DNA of 64,000 bases from Punica granatum (GCF_007655135.1 NC_045132.1:9052001-9116000); one strand, 5' to 3'; counted from the stretch's first letter, positions 23,799-34,856 are shown. The notes: generated from the sequence alone by a model not told the origin. Numbers and translations are program-made.

Positions 23799-25268
23799 GA
23801 AGGCTAATGATGCAAAATTAGTGAAATTAAGTGCGATTAGAGGGGGATTATGGGGCTGCCGAATTTTGAAGAGGGGTTAGGGAGGGGTTTATGTCACTTA
23901 GAATGTAGGGGAAGTAAGGGAGAAGTGATGGGAAGTGATGAGAAGTGATGGATGTGAGGATGTGTAAAAGATATTTGAAATGTGTGGAAGGGGGAAGCTC
24001 TTGGGTTTGAGCCACCGAAATTGGGATTGAGCTGTGGCTTAGGAGAAGTTGAGCCGAAGCTTAGGGTTGAGCCGTGGGTGTGGGTTTTAGCCGTGGCTTG
24101 GAGGCTTGGCTTGGCTGAGCTGTGGGTCCCATTCGACTAGGAGAAAAGCTGGGAGAAGCTCGAGGCTCGATTGATCGCGCGTTCGATCCCTGAGGTCCGA
24201 TTAATTAATAGATTTGGAATGTTTGCACGAAGAGAGTTTGAATGAACCTAATATCGCCATATGTCATGTGAACGAATATTCGGGTGACTCAACACCTCAA
24301 GAGTCGGTTTTGTCCCGTTTGGACATCCAGAGTGGAGTTGACCGTCCCCGTTCTCCAATTGCTCCTTTGTGCATTGTAGTGTTCGTCTCGGTGAGTTTTT
24401 TTGCTGCCCTATGCAGAATCGTTGGCTCGTCGTCCCTGACCGAAGACCATTAGTCGAAGGTGACCTAGGGATCCGCGATCGGGGTTTTCTCAGTGTTTCC
24501 CGAATGTCCTGAGGTGTTTGAAGACCGTTGTGGCCACTGTTCGTCAGAAACATGCTCCAAAGACTTGCCGAGAGGTGTTCGTGACCACTGAAATGTCACT
24601 CGGGAGGCCTGACTGATTTGCTTGGCCCGAGACAAAATGATTTCCCTAATCTTAAGAGTCGTAGGGAATGAGTGGTGTGCAGCCCGGACGTCAACTTTCC
24701 ACCGAATGAGCTCTGAGAGCTAGATCCCGTTCGAGAGGGGGCCCTTTTTCCAGGTCGGGGTTCACTCGGGAGACCAAATCGAGTTCCGAAGGGCCATCTG
24801 AAACTTGTTCCAGGGTCCAGGTGGTCCTTGGGTGCGTGTAGACCCGTTTCCGGGTACCGTTTACTTGTCCGTGGATCGGGCGCCCGGGAGCCCTGTTAGA
24901 AAAGGCGTCTGTGAGAGTTCGGGGGTACTCCGGCTTTAGCAGGAGGCTTCTGAAATGCGCTTAGAGGCGCCATTTGTCATTTTGGTACCAAGAGGGATTT
25001 TTAAAGTCCCATATCGGATATCTTCTGACGCTCCGGTGATCCGTCGATGAATAGTGCCACAGTGCCAGTCTCTGCTGTTTTCGGGGTTCGTTGTATGTTT
25101 GTTCTTTTGATTGCTCTCCTCTGCCTTTTTAGTGGACCATGCTTCTCTCCCGTAATTCATGACTCCGTGCCCGCATGATCGCTTTCGGTTTCCCGATCGT
25201 GAATAGTGTCCCGAGCTTTGGTCGGAAGTCTTCTGTTGGAGCCGGTGGACCAAAATGAGGTGCTGACA

Positions 25269-25273
25269 GTATG
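25269..25273. repeat. Target-site duplication, right (GTATG)
   Basis: Exact copy of 19367-19371, immediately after the LTR end GCTGACA. Confidence 0.8.
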
Positions 25274-25319
25274 TGAATGGTGGGCTATGAAGAACTGAGG
25301 ATTTGAAGATTGGAGCAAC

Positions 25320-26181
25320 GACGTTAATCCTTTCTCTTTGTTTTACAATTATATATTATGTATAGATTTGCAAATAGCCAAACATTATATTTACTATATA
25401 TATATTGGCCACTATTCAAAAAAAAATTTATATTGTAGCAATCGAATTGTCCTTCATATATTTTGTTGTAAAATATAGAGTTTAAAAATAAGAAACTAAT
25501 ATATTCAATATAAAAATTATGTAGATAACCTATTCTCTTAATTGTTAATATTATATTCTTTCTTATAGAACTGCGTCTTAGTGGGCGCAATCTTTGTTCA
25601 ACATAGATAAGAGAAAGCTGCCTAAGTACACATTATGCAAAATGTAGAGTTAGAAACTAATATAATATATAATACAGAGCCGCCTTTTTCATTATGCCTT
25701 TTGTCGATTGTATATATAAGAATTCTAAGATAACTACAGCTTGTACCGTCCATTAAATGCTGATATAAGATATTATTTTTATTTACAATATCATTGACCT
25801 AATTGAAAAAAAATCAATTACTCATCCAACGACAAAAGTTTGAGTTTGCTAATATGCAAATAATAAAAAATAGATACAATGACATCAACATTCAACTGAC
25901 ATTTAAATCAATACTTTTACGGTAATTATTATAGTCGTAATTTGTTTTATTTACATTATATCTTTTTTTTCCCTACAGATGTTATTAATGAGTTTGGCGC
26001 TATTGAAGACACTGAAAAAAGTTAACACTGTAACTTGCCTTACTCACAAAATTGATATTGAGCTATTACTCCTCGAGTATTATTTTGCTTAATGTATTTA
26101 ATTTTCATAAGATTACATGTATTAAAAATAATTAATAAAATAAATTAACAGGAGCGTCCATATGCACGGGTATTCACCTAG
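25320..26181 (+). mobile_element. Possible non-autonomous Helitron; 3' end at 26181
   Basis: The end reads ATGCACGGGTATTCACCTAG (26162-26181) followed by T, with CTAG as the CTRR terminus and the decayed arm of a CCCGTGC-type hairpin upstream. The body is AT-rich without open frames. The 5' end is not located; 25320 is only where the AT-rich segment begins. Confidence 0.3.
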
Positions 26182-27008
26182 TATATTATATTTCAATTTC
26201 TAACATTCAAATTAGCATAATTGTGTCTAGAGTTAGCTCACAACTTTCACAACTTTCTTATACTGTATGATGCCAAATAGAGGTGGAACTGCCCTAATTA
26301 TATAAATCCAATATGAACACGGTAGTAGGGGCCAAAGAACAAAAAATGAACGTCATACTACTCTCTATACATTTTCTTCTGCTTTTTTTATTTTTTAATT
26401 CTGAACATTCCAGAATGGGTTATTAGAATATAAATTACAATTGCAAAACAAAGAGAGTGACAATCTTAACAGTATTAGCTTATTTTTATCTTAGAACTTT
26501 TCAAAGGCCTCATACACTACGATCCTTCTAATAGTCCGATATGCTATCTTATATATTCATGTAGAAAATATATGATGGCCCAAACATTTTATTAATATGT
26601 TTCTTTGCAATGTCTGTCTACAATCTGCCACCAAATCTTTTTTGATGAAGCGAATTTTGAGGAGACCTTCGAAGATCAGAGAGGATCATAGAGAAGCCTT
26701 CTGCAACGTCCAATGAAGCAGCACCCTAAAACCAACGTATAATACAAGCTTTACCGGCATAGAGACCATAGATAAAGCACGAGAAAGCAAAAAGTTTTCA
26801 CACATTCTCATTTCACTTGTATATACTCGTCAAACTTTAATTTTTTTTTTCAATTTTAATGCATTACATAGTTATCAAGTAATTCAAATACCAAGTATGT
26901 AATTGCAAACATTGATCAGTACCGGGGCGTTTTTAGCACCAGCTCTTGTGGTGTTGGTACCCAGACCTCTTCGTCTGATAAATATACAAGACGCGACAGT
27001 TCATTTAC
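26182..27008. other. Intergenic or intronic sequence
   Basis: AT-rich, with a more balanced patch at 26640-26740. On the minus strand this patch follows a TTTTAG acceptor-like site and could be a final exon of the transcript suggested by 27009-27088, but the reading is not convincing. Confidence 0.25.
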
Positions 27009-27088
27009 CTCAATGTCTGAGCTCCAGTATTTTCCAAGGAATCCTGAGAAGCAACATTGGGAACTTCTGCAGACTGATTACTTGTCGA
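27009..27088 (-). other. Exon-like segment, unidentified gene or pseudogene
   Basis: On the minus strand an 80-nt stretch is bounded by a good acceptor (TTTTCCTCACAG) and donor (GAG then GTAAATG). It is open in one frame, reading SNQSAEVPNVASQDSLENTG. The adjacent upstream stretch 27165-27290 also has a plausible minus-strand reading (MATQRSGRVQSVN). I do not recognise the protein and cannot assemble a full gene across 26.6-29.5 kb, so this may be a degraded gene or a long non-coding transcript. Confidence 0.25.
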
Positions 27089-27594
27089 CTGTGAGGAAAA
27101 GATCAATTTAGTAGGTGGAAAGAATCGCTTTGATCATCCCGAAATTATCATGAGTTTTATTGGCAGGCCATGGTGTTCCATATTGCATAGTTAGCCCTTA
27201 TTCGAGTGTCTTCTGAGCTTTTGCAACCAAAGTACATATTCACACTTTGAACTCTTCCTGATCTCTGTGTTGCCATGGTAATATCTCTGACAAGCAATTT
27301 TAACAAGTATCTACCAGTCCCCGCAAACCCTATTGTTCACTTATGTTGTGCAAAACTATCCCATTCATCTATTTCTTTTACTGAAAGAACATGAAATGAA
27401 ACGATACCGATAAATTTTCACTATTTAAGTAAATAAAATATTGGAAAAATAACTACCTAGAAAATTATGAAACAATCAGTTGCATTCTTAGAAGCAACTT
27501 TTCTAGAAGAAAACAAGGAGTTTTCACCTTTCTAAATCGATAGTCACTTTTTCAAAATATTCTCAACACAAGAAAATAAAAAACGAAAACTTTA

Positions 27595-27827
27595 CGCTCT
27601 GTTTGGTTTCAGAGTTATATTTTACAATCACAATTCTAACTTAATTCTACCCACTACAAAACAAAATAACTCATACAAAGTCAAAGAGTAGGTCCCATTT
27701 ATATTACTTTTTTCCACAACAAAACAACATAACTCTTACAAAGTCAAAGGGTGGACCCCATTTATACCACTGAAAATCAAAATCAAAATCACAATTCTAA
27801 AATCCTACTATGAAACCAAACACCACC
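27595..27827. mobile_element. Tourist/PIF-Harbinger-like MITE, 233 bp
   Basis: The left end CGCTCTGTTTGGTTTCAGAG pairs with the right end (reverse complement GGTGGTGTTTGGTTTCATAG). It is flanked by TTA on both sides (27592-27594, 27828-27830), the TWA-type 3-bp target of PIF/Harbinger elements. The interior has two related units (AACTCATACAAAGTCAAAG / AACTCTTACAAAGTCAAAG). Same family and length as 62111-62343. Confidence 0.8.
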
Positions 27828-27830
27828 TTA

Positions 27831-28435
27831 CATTTTCAAGAATTGCGAGTTAGAATGAACACTCGCTTTCATTGCTCCATGTTCCTTCATGAATGAAAGA
27901 TGGTGTTTATCCTTCATATAGGCAATCTTATGAGAAGTTGAACTCTGGCGTAGGGGGCTCAATTGAGCATCCTTTACAGAATGGGACCCACTTTCGCGCA
28001 AAATCAACTGTTTCAATAAGAGACATCATTGCACCACCAGCCACCAAATAACATGAGACTTAATCATGAAGCAAACCCATCTCAAAAGACAAGCTGAAAA
28101 GGCAAACTGGCCCGAGAAATGGGCATCGATAATGCGATCAAGACAGGGAGGGGGGGAGTTTGCTTTGGGCAAAGGCGAATAGAATATTTGTGATGAGGTT
28201 GAATTTTGTCTTGGACATTCTGCCATTGAATGGCTGAATAGTCGATCCTTCTGCTGCAAAATTCACACCATGTAGAAGGACAGATCCCAGGGAATCTAAG
28301 TATGCTAACAAGAATAGTAACTTGAACATCTCAATTGCGAAATTCGACAAACAATTTCAGCAAATTTGTACAAGTTAATCGACCAAATCTAAACATTGTC
28401 CACTATAGACCAAAATGCTGTATAGTACCATAAGC
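27831..28435. other. Sequence of unknown function
   Basis: Less AT-rich than its flanks, with a 70-77 codon open frame on the minus strand (28026-28259) that lacks recognisable features. Could belong to a minus-strand transcript starting near 29.5 kb. Confidence 0.25.
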
Positions 28436-28573
28436 ATGTCAGCAGTGCATCAAACAGAGCAAACAATGAAAGTACTATTGATTGAAAGCCACGGGACTGA
28501 CCGTCTATCAGCAGTGCATCAAACAGAGCAAACAATGAAAGTACCATTGATTGAAAGCCGCGGGACTGACCAT
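28436..28573. repeat. Tandem duplication, 69-bp unit, two copies
   Basis: AGCAGTGCATCAAACAGAGC occurs at 28441 and 28510, and the copies are nearly identical through ATTGATTGAAAGCC and GGGACTGACC. The repeat keeps a reading frame on the minus strand (69 is a multiple of 3), but the product is not recognisable. Confidence 0.9.
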
Positions 28574-29655
28574 ATTTATTAATGCAGAAAACTAAATCGA
28601 GTGCAATGCAGAACGTTTCTTTCTTCACAGAGGAAAAACAAAAAACTGGAGAATTTATATACGCTTTATCGTACTAAAAACTACAGTGGTAGCCCAGATA
28701 TTTGATTTATCAAATCTACCAAATAGAAATACGTGATTTGGCATGAATACAGCAAAGCTAAATCAATTAACAAGCACAGGTGGCTCAAGTTATATATCTA
28801 CAAAGTCGATTATTGGCCTGAATTAGAGGAACTAATCTAGGAACATTGGCGAATCTGGCAACAACAGCAGTAGTTTCATGACGGAAGAGTTGCGCATAAA
28901 TTGGAGACGCATGTTACCTATTTGGTGTACAAAGCGATAACAGCACTCCATGCACAACGGGGTGATTGTAGCAGGCAATTCAACGAGCAGTTTTGGTTCG
29001 GTAGAGCAGGCGTTTGATCTTGCAGAGAAAGGGAGAGGGGTCACTGCATTTGTGTGAGGTGATCCTAGAAGGCACGAACTGGAGAGCGAGTAGGAGAGCA
29101 AACAGGGATCAGACGCAATGGGGGAATTGGCTTAAAGGCACGACCTTGAGTGGGTCTCTCTGCCGTTCGGAATTCGGTGGCACTCATCGGCCCTGTAACT
29201 TTGGCTCTGCTGGCATGGGCACGACTGGAGGCGCAAGCGGGCGGGTAGGGGGAGGGACGGACGTGACCGTGGTGGCGAGGAATGTAGGTCTCGATCGGGC
29301 AGAATGCAAAATGCGAAAGCGGGCTGACCGCTGCAGAAGGCGTAATGGAGAGTAAGCCGGCTGAGAGGGAGAGGTAGGTGGCGATGGTGGCTGCGTCGAG
29401 GACGTTGGCGAGGGCCGAAAGTGTGGTGGCCGGTCGGGGATGGAGACGGAAGCCGTGATGGAGCCATTGCTGCTGGGAGATGCGACGGATGTTTGTAAGG
29501 CGCGAGTGAATGGGCGAGAAGGAAAGCGGCGTAAAGAGGAATCAAAGGCGCGAAAGGGGTGAAAAAAGTAGGGGCATAAAAGTAATTAAAAATTTACCGA
29601 ATAAAAGTAATTAAAAAAATGTCTGATTTACGCTGAACGTAGCCTCGAAGAAAGA
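28574..29655. other. Region divergent to the UPF0496 gene; possible minus-strand transcript
   Basis: GC content rises from about 29000 to 29550. A minus-strand frame of 137 codons (29132-29545), Pro/Ser/His-rich and low in complexity, begins about 100-150 bp from the likely UPF0496 leader. It could be the 5' exon of a divergent transcript sharing a bidirectional promoter, or chance. No homology recognised. Confidence 0.25.
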
Positions 29656-29659
29656 GAAA

Positions 29660-30046
29660 AGCCATTGTCGTGTTGACGACGTTTGACATTGTTGCTTGTC
29701 CCACCCCATCTTCTTCAGCCCTCTCCTCTTCTTCCAGCTCCGCAGTCCCCACCTCCGTCCCTTCTTCTCTTGCATTTCTCCTACATTTCCCCCTTCCTTT
29801 TTCGTACAAGCAAACCACCCAAAATTCGACTAAGCAAACTCTCTCTTTCACACATTAATCTTGTGCTCCATTTTGCTCCGCCATAAATGCCTGTCACTCT
29901 CTGCTCATCCCTGTCTTTTCCCAAATCAATGCTCTTCATCATCCTCCAAACAAGGCACCACTTTCTCTGTTAAAGATTTCTTCTGGGTGTCTCCAGATCC
30001 CCTGCTTCGTTTAGCTCCGATCCTTCAAATTCTACTTGAGCTGCAG
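29660..30046 (+). other. Probable 5'-UTR exon of the UPF0496 gene
   Basis: CT-rich leader-like sequence ending in a good donor (CTGCAG then GTAATC, intron starting 30047). The matching acceptor is TTGCAG at 31216-31221, 16 nt before the coding ATG. The 5' boundary is a guess: no clear TATA box is present, which is usual for pyrimidine-rich promoters. Confidence 0.45.
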
Positions 30047-31221
30047 GTAATCAAAGCTCAGACCACTTGAAATTTCACATTTTGATCTTGGGTTTTGCCT
30101 GTTGTCTAGTCTTTCTTGTGGAACTTTGTCGAGGAACTGGTTTTGGTTTCTGGGCGTTCGATTTCTTTGTTCCTTATTATTAGTTGGTAGTCACACTCAC
30201 ACCCCCTGTTTGGTTTCTTCATTGTTGGGGCAAAATTTGGTATAACCTATGATTAGGCTTCAACCTATCTGCAATGTTTGAGATTCTTGCGGTTTTAGCT
30301 AAATGGTTGTTGAAGATAATACAAAGTTCTGTTTTTGATGGACATAATGCTCTTTACTTGTTGACGTAAGTTTAGGCAGAGAGTTCGGGTGTTGTTAGGA
30401 GAAGTCTTTTAAGAAATAGATTACCTTCGGTCTTGGTGTTTGTTATTATACTTGGGGTTTAGGCCTTTTTCCTGCTTCGAGGAAAGACGGAGGACCCATC
30501 CGGTGGTCGAGATTCTCCGAATCTTCTGCTTGGTCTTTTTCACTATTGATATATTTGTGTTTAGAAACTTCCATTTTTTTAGCTAGGCTTCACTGAAGAT
30601 GTTTCATTACATTGTTTATTAAATGTCAATCAGAAAAGTACTGATTATCTTGTACCAGTGCTGCGTATGCCACATGGTATCGTGGGCTAATAATGAATAA
30701 TAGTGAAATGTCTTATGCTGCACTATCACCATTATTAAGTGCCCATTAGGTGTTTCATCATTGGCCATTATACGACCACGTGATACATTGATGGCATGAG
30801 ATACCTTCCCATCCTTAAGCTTATTGATAATGAAATTTCCGATCTGAGGATGGGTTTTCCAACTACGCTCATTCTTGCAGCATCCCCACCCTTTGTCCTG
30901 GCTATTGTTGCACCTACTTATCATTTAGGGACGAGAAAAAATGTCTTCTTATTAGTATTTTCTTACTGTTGACGACTTGTCATCCTAAGCCTAAATAAAT
31001 GGAAAATTAAGTTAGCAAAATCACACCCTCATTGTTCTTCTTGATATATATGTACAAAGCATTAGAAACGAACCTGACTTTGACGCTAATCTAAAGTTTA
31101 TTCTAAGTGTCGTTGACGATGTTTGCTGGAATGAACCTTTTTGTCTCCTGCATTATTTGAAGTTTCTTGATATTGATAGTGTAAAATGCTAGCCATCGTT
31201 CAGATTCGCTGGATATTGCAG
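30047..31221 (+). other. Probable 5'-UTR intron of the UPF0496 gene (1175 bp)
   Basis: Begins GTAATC and ends GATATTGCAG, is T-rich, and separates the CT-rich leader from the single coding exon. Leader introns are common in plant genes with a single coding exon. Open frames inside it are short and unrelated to known proteins. Confidence 0.45.
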
Positions 31222-31237
31222 GTAGGACAAGTTAGAG

Positions 31238-32386
31238 ATGCTGCCAGGCCGAAGTAGCAAGAAGAAAAACGAAGATGCCTCTCAATCTCCACCTCATCCC
31301 TTCACCACCAGTTCCCAGTACATGGCCGACCTGACATCATATGAGGCTGCTTGTCAGACCAATCCTGACCTACAGGCATTTGATCACACCCTCCACGAGC
31401 GCACTGCCCGGGTCATCAACACCCTTGCAGTTGGGGTCGAGGTACACTCCTTGTCTTTCGACTCCCTCAAAGAGGTGACGAGCAGCCTGCTTGAGATGAA
31501 CCAAGAAGTGGTCAAAGTCATCCTTGAGTGCAAGAAGGACATATGGAACAATCAGGAGCTCTTTGCACTTGTCGAGGACTACTTCGAGAACAGCCTGCAA
31601 ACACTAGACTTCTGCACTGTCCTGGAGAAGTGCCTCAAGCGAGCCCGGGACAACCAATTGATCATACAGTTTGCAATTAAACATTTCGACGAGGAATCTG
31701 AGGCGCCCAGTACCGAAGGGAAGAAGTACGCGAAAACATTGGAAGAACTTCATCGGTTCAAGGCAGCAGGGGACCCTTTCACGGAGGAGTTTTTTATGCT
31801 CTTCCAGTCAGTCTACAAGCAGCAGCTAGTTATGTTAGAGAAGTTTCGAGTTCGGAAGAGGAAGCTTGACAAGAAGCTCAAATCAGCCGAGGCATGGACA
31901 AGGGTCTCAAACGTGATATTCGTGGCAGCTTTTGTGTCTGCCCTGATCTTTTCGGTGGTTGCTGCAGCAATGGCAGCCCCACCTGTGATAACAGCCCTTG
32001 CAGGCGCAATCTCAGCCCCCATAGGTTCAGTTGGGAAATGGTGCAATTCGCTCCTGAAGAATTACCAAAGCGTGATAAAGGCTGAGAGGGAAATTGTGAG
32101 CTCAATGCAGGTTGGAACTTACGTGGTCATCAAGGACATGGACAGCATTCGTATACTCGTGAATAAGTTTGAGATTGAGATCCTCGCAATGGTGCAGAGC
32201 ACTCATGTGGCGGAAGGAGAAGATGATGTACCTGTGAAGCTTGCTATCGAGGAAATCAGGAAGAGGTTGTATTTGTTCATGGAGATCGTCGATGACTTAG
32301 GGAAGCACGCCGACAAGTGTAGCCGGGAAATAAGGATGGCGAGGACAGTTGTGCTGCAGAGGATGATCAAACACCCGAATGGCTAA
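31238..32386 (+). CDS. UPF0496 (DUF677) protein, At4g34320 / AT14A-like
   Basis: 382-residue protein of the plant UPF0496 family, whose biochemical role is not settled; AT14A relatives have been linked to membrane-cytoskeleton contact. After a polar Ser/Lys-rich N-terminus (1-27) comes the family opening [18 protein letters not shown] (32-49) and [20 protein letters not shown] (53-72). A mainly helical region follows, and a basic, probably coiled-coil stretch at 195-219 ([20 protein letters not shown]). A hydrophobic pair of segments (about 225-265, [20 protein letters not shown] then Pro/Ala/Gly-rich) would span or embed in membrane. The C-terminal helical part ends at NG. Length and domain order are normal and the frame is intact in one exon. 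The start is the first ATG after the 5'-UTR intron acceptor, with a purine-rich context (GAGATGC). Confidence 0.93.
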   Translation: MLPGRSSKKKNEDASQSPPHPFTTSSQYMADLTSYEAACQTNPDLQAFDHTLHERTARVINTLAVGVEVHSLSFDSLKEVTSSLLEMNQEVVKVILECKKDIWNNQELFALVEDYFENSLQTLDFCTVLEKCLKRARDNQLIIQFAIKHFDEESEAPSTEGKKYAKTLEELHRFKAAGDPFTEEFFMLFQSVYKQQLVMLEKFRVRKRKLDKKLKSAEAWTRVSNVIFVAAFVSALIFSVVAAAMAAPPVITALAGAISAPIGSVGKWCNSLLKNYQSVIKAEREIVSSMQVGTYVVIKDMDSIRILVNKFEIEILAMVQSTHVAEGEDDVPVKLAIEEIRKRLYLFMEIVDDLGKHADKCSREIRMARTVVLQRMIKHPNG

Positions 32387-32692
32387 GATTATGAAATTTA
32401 TGGTAAGACATATGACTAGCTAATCGCCTTTAACCGGACTGCCTAGTTGGTTCATCTTAGGAAGAATCGAAGATCTTTTACAATGTCCAATGGCGAGCGC
32501 TTGTGCCATTTATGTGCCAAGTTCGTGCTCGTGTTTTCCACAGATTGGTTTTGAATTATTCATTTAATGCATATATTCTACTCATTATCACCGGACAGTG
32601 ATTATGAGTGATTTTTAAGGAATACTTGGCCCCATTGCGTTCGTCGAAGAAAGCTTTTTATGCATTGTGGATTGGGTTGCAACTCGCGTGAG

Positions 32693-32698
32693 AATAAA
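32693..32698 (+). terminator. Candidate polyadenylation signal (AATAAA)
   Basis: AATAAA lies about 305 bp past the UPF0496 stop codon, in a normal 3'-UTR range for plants. A second AATAAA is at 32784-32789. Confidence 0.4.
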
Positions 32699-32799
32699 GT
32701 TGTGCGCACAGAATTATGCGATCCAGTGTTCGATCAAACACTATATTACACATGCCTGCAAGCATTCGCTCTCAATAATTGATAATAAAATCGATGAAC

Positions 32800-32935
32800 T
32801 CTATTCTGGTTAGCATAATTGACATGAGTTGCATCTTGCAACTCGACTCTATTCCTGGCTTTGATAAATTATACTCTGGTTAGGATGATTGACATGAGTT
32901 GCATCTTATAACTCGACTCTATGCCTGGGGTGAAG
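32800..32935. repeat. Tandem duplication, about 68-bp unit
   Basis: ATTGACATGAGTTGCATCTT and AACTCGACTCTAT followed by CCTGG occur twice (about 32803-32866 and 32871-32932) with a few substitutions. They lie in or just past the 3'-UTR of the UPF0496 gene. Confidence 0.85.
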
Positions 32936-33513
32936 CCGTAAATTGTTAGATCAACCCGTATTTTAGGAAAAATTTCCTTACTCATTCGGACTGATTTTTG
33001 CGAACCGTAAAAACTAACTGAGAAATATTTAAGGAAAGAAAAAACTGATACAAATGGTTTGCATCTTCAAATCAGTTATTCAAGACCCGAATTCGGGCTC
33101 GAATTTTCCTTTCTCCGCTGTCGAAATTTACATATAAACAAAATTGAATTGAACTTTGAGAACACAATATCTAGCCTTGACTAATTTAAAACGAATGAAT
33201 TCTAACGAAACAATAGTCTTGAAACTTATTATCTCCATACAACAAATATATATATATATATATATAGAAATTAAGTCCAACAAACAACATTCAACACACC
33301 TCGGGTGCGGTCGAGCATCGTTGGGTTCTTATAAGGCCCTAGCTTTCTGTGACAGGGTTTTGCAAGCCTTCAACAATAACCAATCGACGAGGGGAAAAAA
33401 GAATCAAGTTTCCTCGATCGCCCTGAATAGCCTTTTCTTTTTCAACTTTCTGTATGGGTAGCACAAATATTCTCACACGTAATGTATAATATGTTTTGAT
33501 ACTATTTTAAACC
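32936..33513. other. AT-rich intergenic sequence
   Basis: Contains a (TA)n run at about 33247-33266. No gene or element end recognised. Confidence 0.5.
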
Positions 33514-34437
33514 TTTTCAAGCATACAAATAATTGTGTACCAATATCTTTTAAGGTGCTAGGTCGTACGGGTAAAACCCAACCATTTAATAGACCCTCTA
33601 CTCTAAATATATCTTACTGGATCTGAATATATGTTAGAGTAAATTGCACTGGTGGTCCAAAATATTTTACAAATGTTTCATTATAGTCCAAAAAGTTTTT
33701 TTCGTTACATGATGATACAAAATGTTTCAAAGTTATTTCATGATAGTACAAACCGTCAATTGGCTCTAATTTCGTTAACATTTTGCTGACGTGACGCATC
33801 TTATGTGTCACTTTTGTTACGTGAAACTAATCATATGCGCCACGTCATTTAAGAGAAAATAAAATTTTAAAAAGTCCAAAAAAATACAAAAAATAATTAA
33901 AAAATACAAAAAAAGAGTAAAAATTTTGAAAAAAAATTTAAAAAAAATTTAAAATTATTTTTAAAAAATTTATTTTTGAATTTTCAAGCATACAAATAAT
34001 TGTGTACCAATATCTTTAAGGTGCTAGGTCGTACGGGTAAAACCCAACCATTTAATAGACCCTCTACTCTAAATATATCTTACTGGATCTGAATATATGT
34101 TAGAGTAAATTGCACTGGTGGTCCAAAATATTTTACAAATGTTTCATTATAGTCCAAAAAGTTTTTTTCGTTACATGATGATACAAAATGTTTCAAAGTT
34201 ATTTCATGATAGTACAAACCGTCAATTGGCTCTAATTTCGTTAACATTTTGCTGACGTGACGCATCTTATGTGTCACTTTTGTTACGTGAAACTAATCAT
34301 ATGCGCCACGTCATTTAAGAGAAAATAAAATTTTAAAAAGTCCAAAAAAATACAAAAAATAATTAAAAAATACAAAAAAAGAGTAAAAATTTTGAAAAAA
34401 AATTTAAAAAAAATTTAAAATTATTTTTAAAAAATTT
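33514..34437. repeat. Near-perfect tandem duplication, 466-bp offset
   Basis: Copy 1 (33514-33980) and copy 2 (33981-34437) appear identical except for about a one-base T indel (TCTTTTAAGG / TCTTTAAGG) and the end. Each copy contains about 120 bp of sequence flanking the MITE, the target duplication TATATGTTA, the left inverted repeat and part of the AT-rich interior. An identical 65-codon frame appears in both on the minus strand, but it is merely the inverted-repeat sequence. Confidence 0.95.
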
Positions 34438-34847
34438 AAAATTTTTGAATTTTTTTTTTAAAATACAAAAAAATACAAAAATACAAAAAAGAGAAAAAAG
34501 AGAAAAAATTTTGAAAAAAAATAAAAAATTATTTTAAAATTTTGAAAATTTTTTTAATTTTTTTTATTTTTAAAAATAATTTTATAAAAATTTAATATTA
34601 AAATTATTTTTAAAAGTTTTAAAATTTTTAATTTTTAGAATTATTTAAAATTTTTCGGCCACTTCAACAAGGAGGTAACACGTAGTAGCCACATCAGCTT
34701 CGACTTGACGGCGTCAAGCTCGAGTTGACAGTTTGTACCATCATGAAACAACTTTGAAACATTTTGTACCATCATGTAGCGAAAAAAATTTTTTGGACCA
34801 TAATGAAATATTTGTAAAATATTTTGGACCACCAGTGCAATTTACCC
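33637..34847. mobile_element. Mutator-like MITE remodelled by internal tandem duplication
   Basis: The left end starts GAGTAAATTGCACTGGTGG and the right end, reverse-complemented, starts GGGTAAATTGCACTGGTGG. Inverted repeats of about 130 bp pair the two ends. A perfect 9-bp duplication TATATGTTA flanks it (33628-33636 and 34848-34856), the Mutator signature. Because the tandem duplication copies the flank plus left end, TATATGTTA and a second left end recur at 34094-34103, and 34103-34847 (745 bp) is itself a complete element, presumably the original size. The interior is almost pure A/T and has no transposase. Confidence 0.85.
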
Positions 34848-34856
34848 TATATGTTA

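Larger units (their letters stand above)
19372..25268 (-). mobile_element. Solo LTR, 5.9 kb, Ogre/Tat-type gypsy element
   Basis: A block clearly richer in GC than its surroundings, bounded by TG...CA ends (plus strand TGTGCGCACCC ... GGTGCTGACA) and by a perfect 5-bp duplication GTATG. The element sense is probably minus: it then starts TGTCAGCACC and ends GGGTGCGCACA, as I recall for Ogre/Tat LTRs, and a TATA box (CTATATAA, 23791-23798) reads on that strand. The stretch near 19460-19620 (AAGTCGCCACTTAC, GGTCATACGGAACCC) also recalls Ogre-type LTR sequence. I find no copy of either end inside the block, no protein domains, no primer site and no polypurine tract, so it is one LTR rather than a whole element. 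It arose presumably by recombination between two LTRs. Open frames inside are short and unrelated to known proteins. Confidence 0.75.

Noticed and set aside
19380..25260. Several 70-170 codon frames in the GC-richer block
   Set aside because: They overlap on both strands, lack domain wording and lie inside a non-coding LTR; higher GC alone makes longer chance frames.
29132..29545. 137-codon Pro/Ser/His-rich minus-strand frame as a protein gene
   Set aside because: Low-complexity composition in a GC-rich promoter-like region, with an overlapping plus-strand frame of similar length. I mention it only as a possible divergent transcript.
33614..34277. Identical 65-codon minus-strand frames at 33614-33811 and 34080-34277
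   Set aside because: They are the duplicated inverted-repeat arm of the MITE, not a conserved peptide gene.
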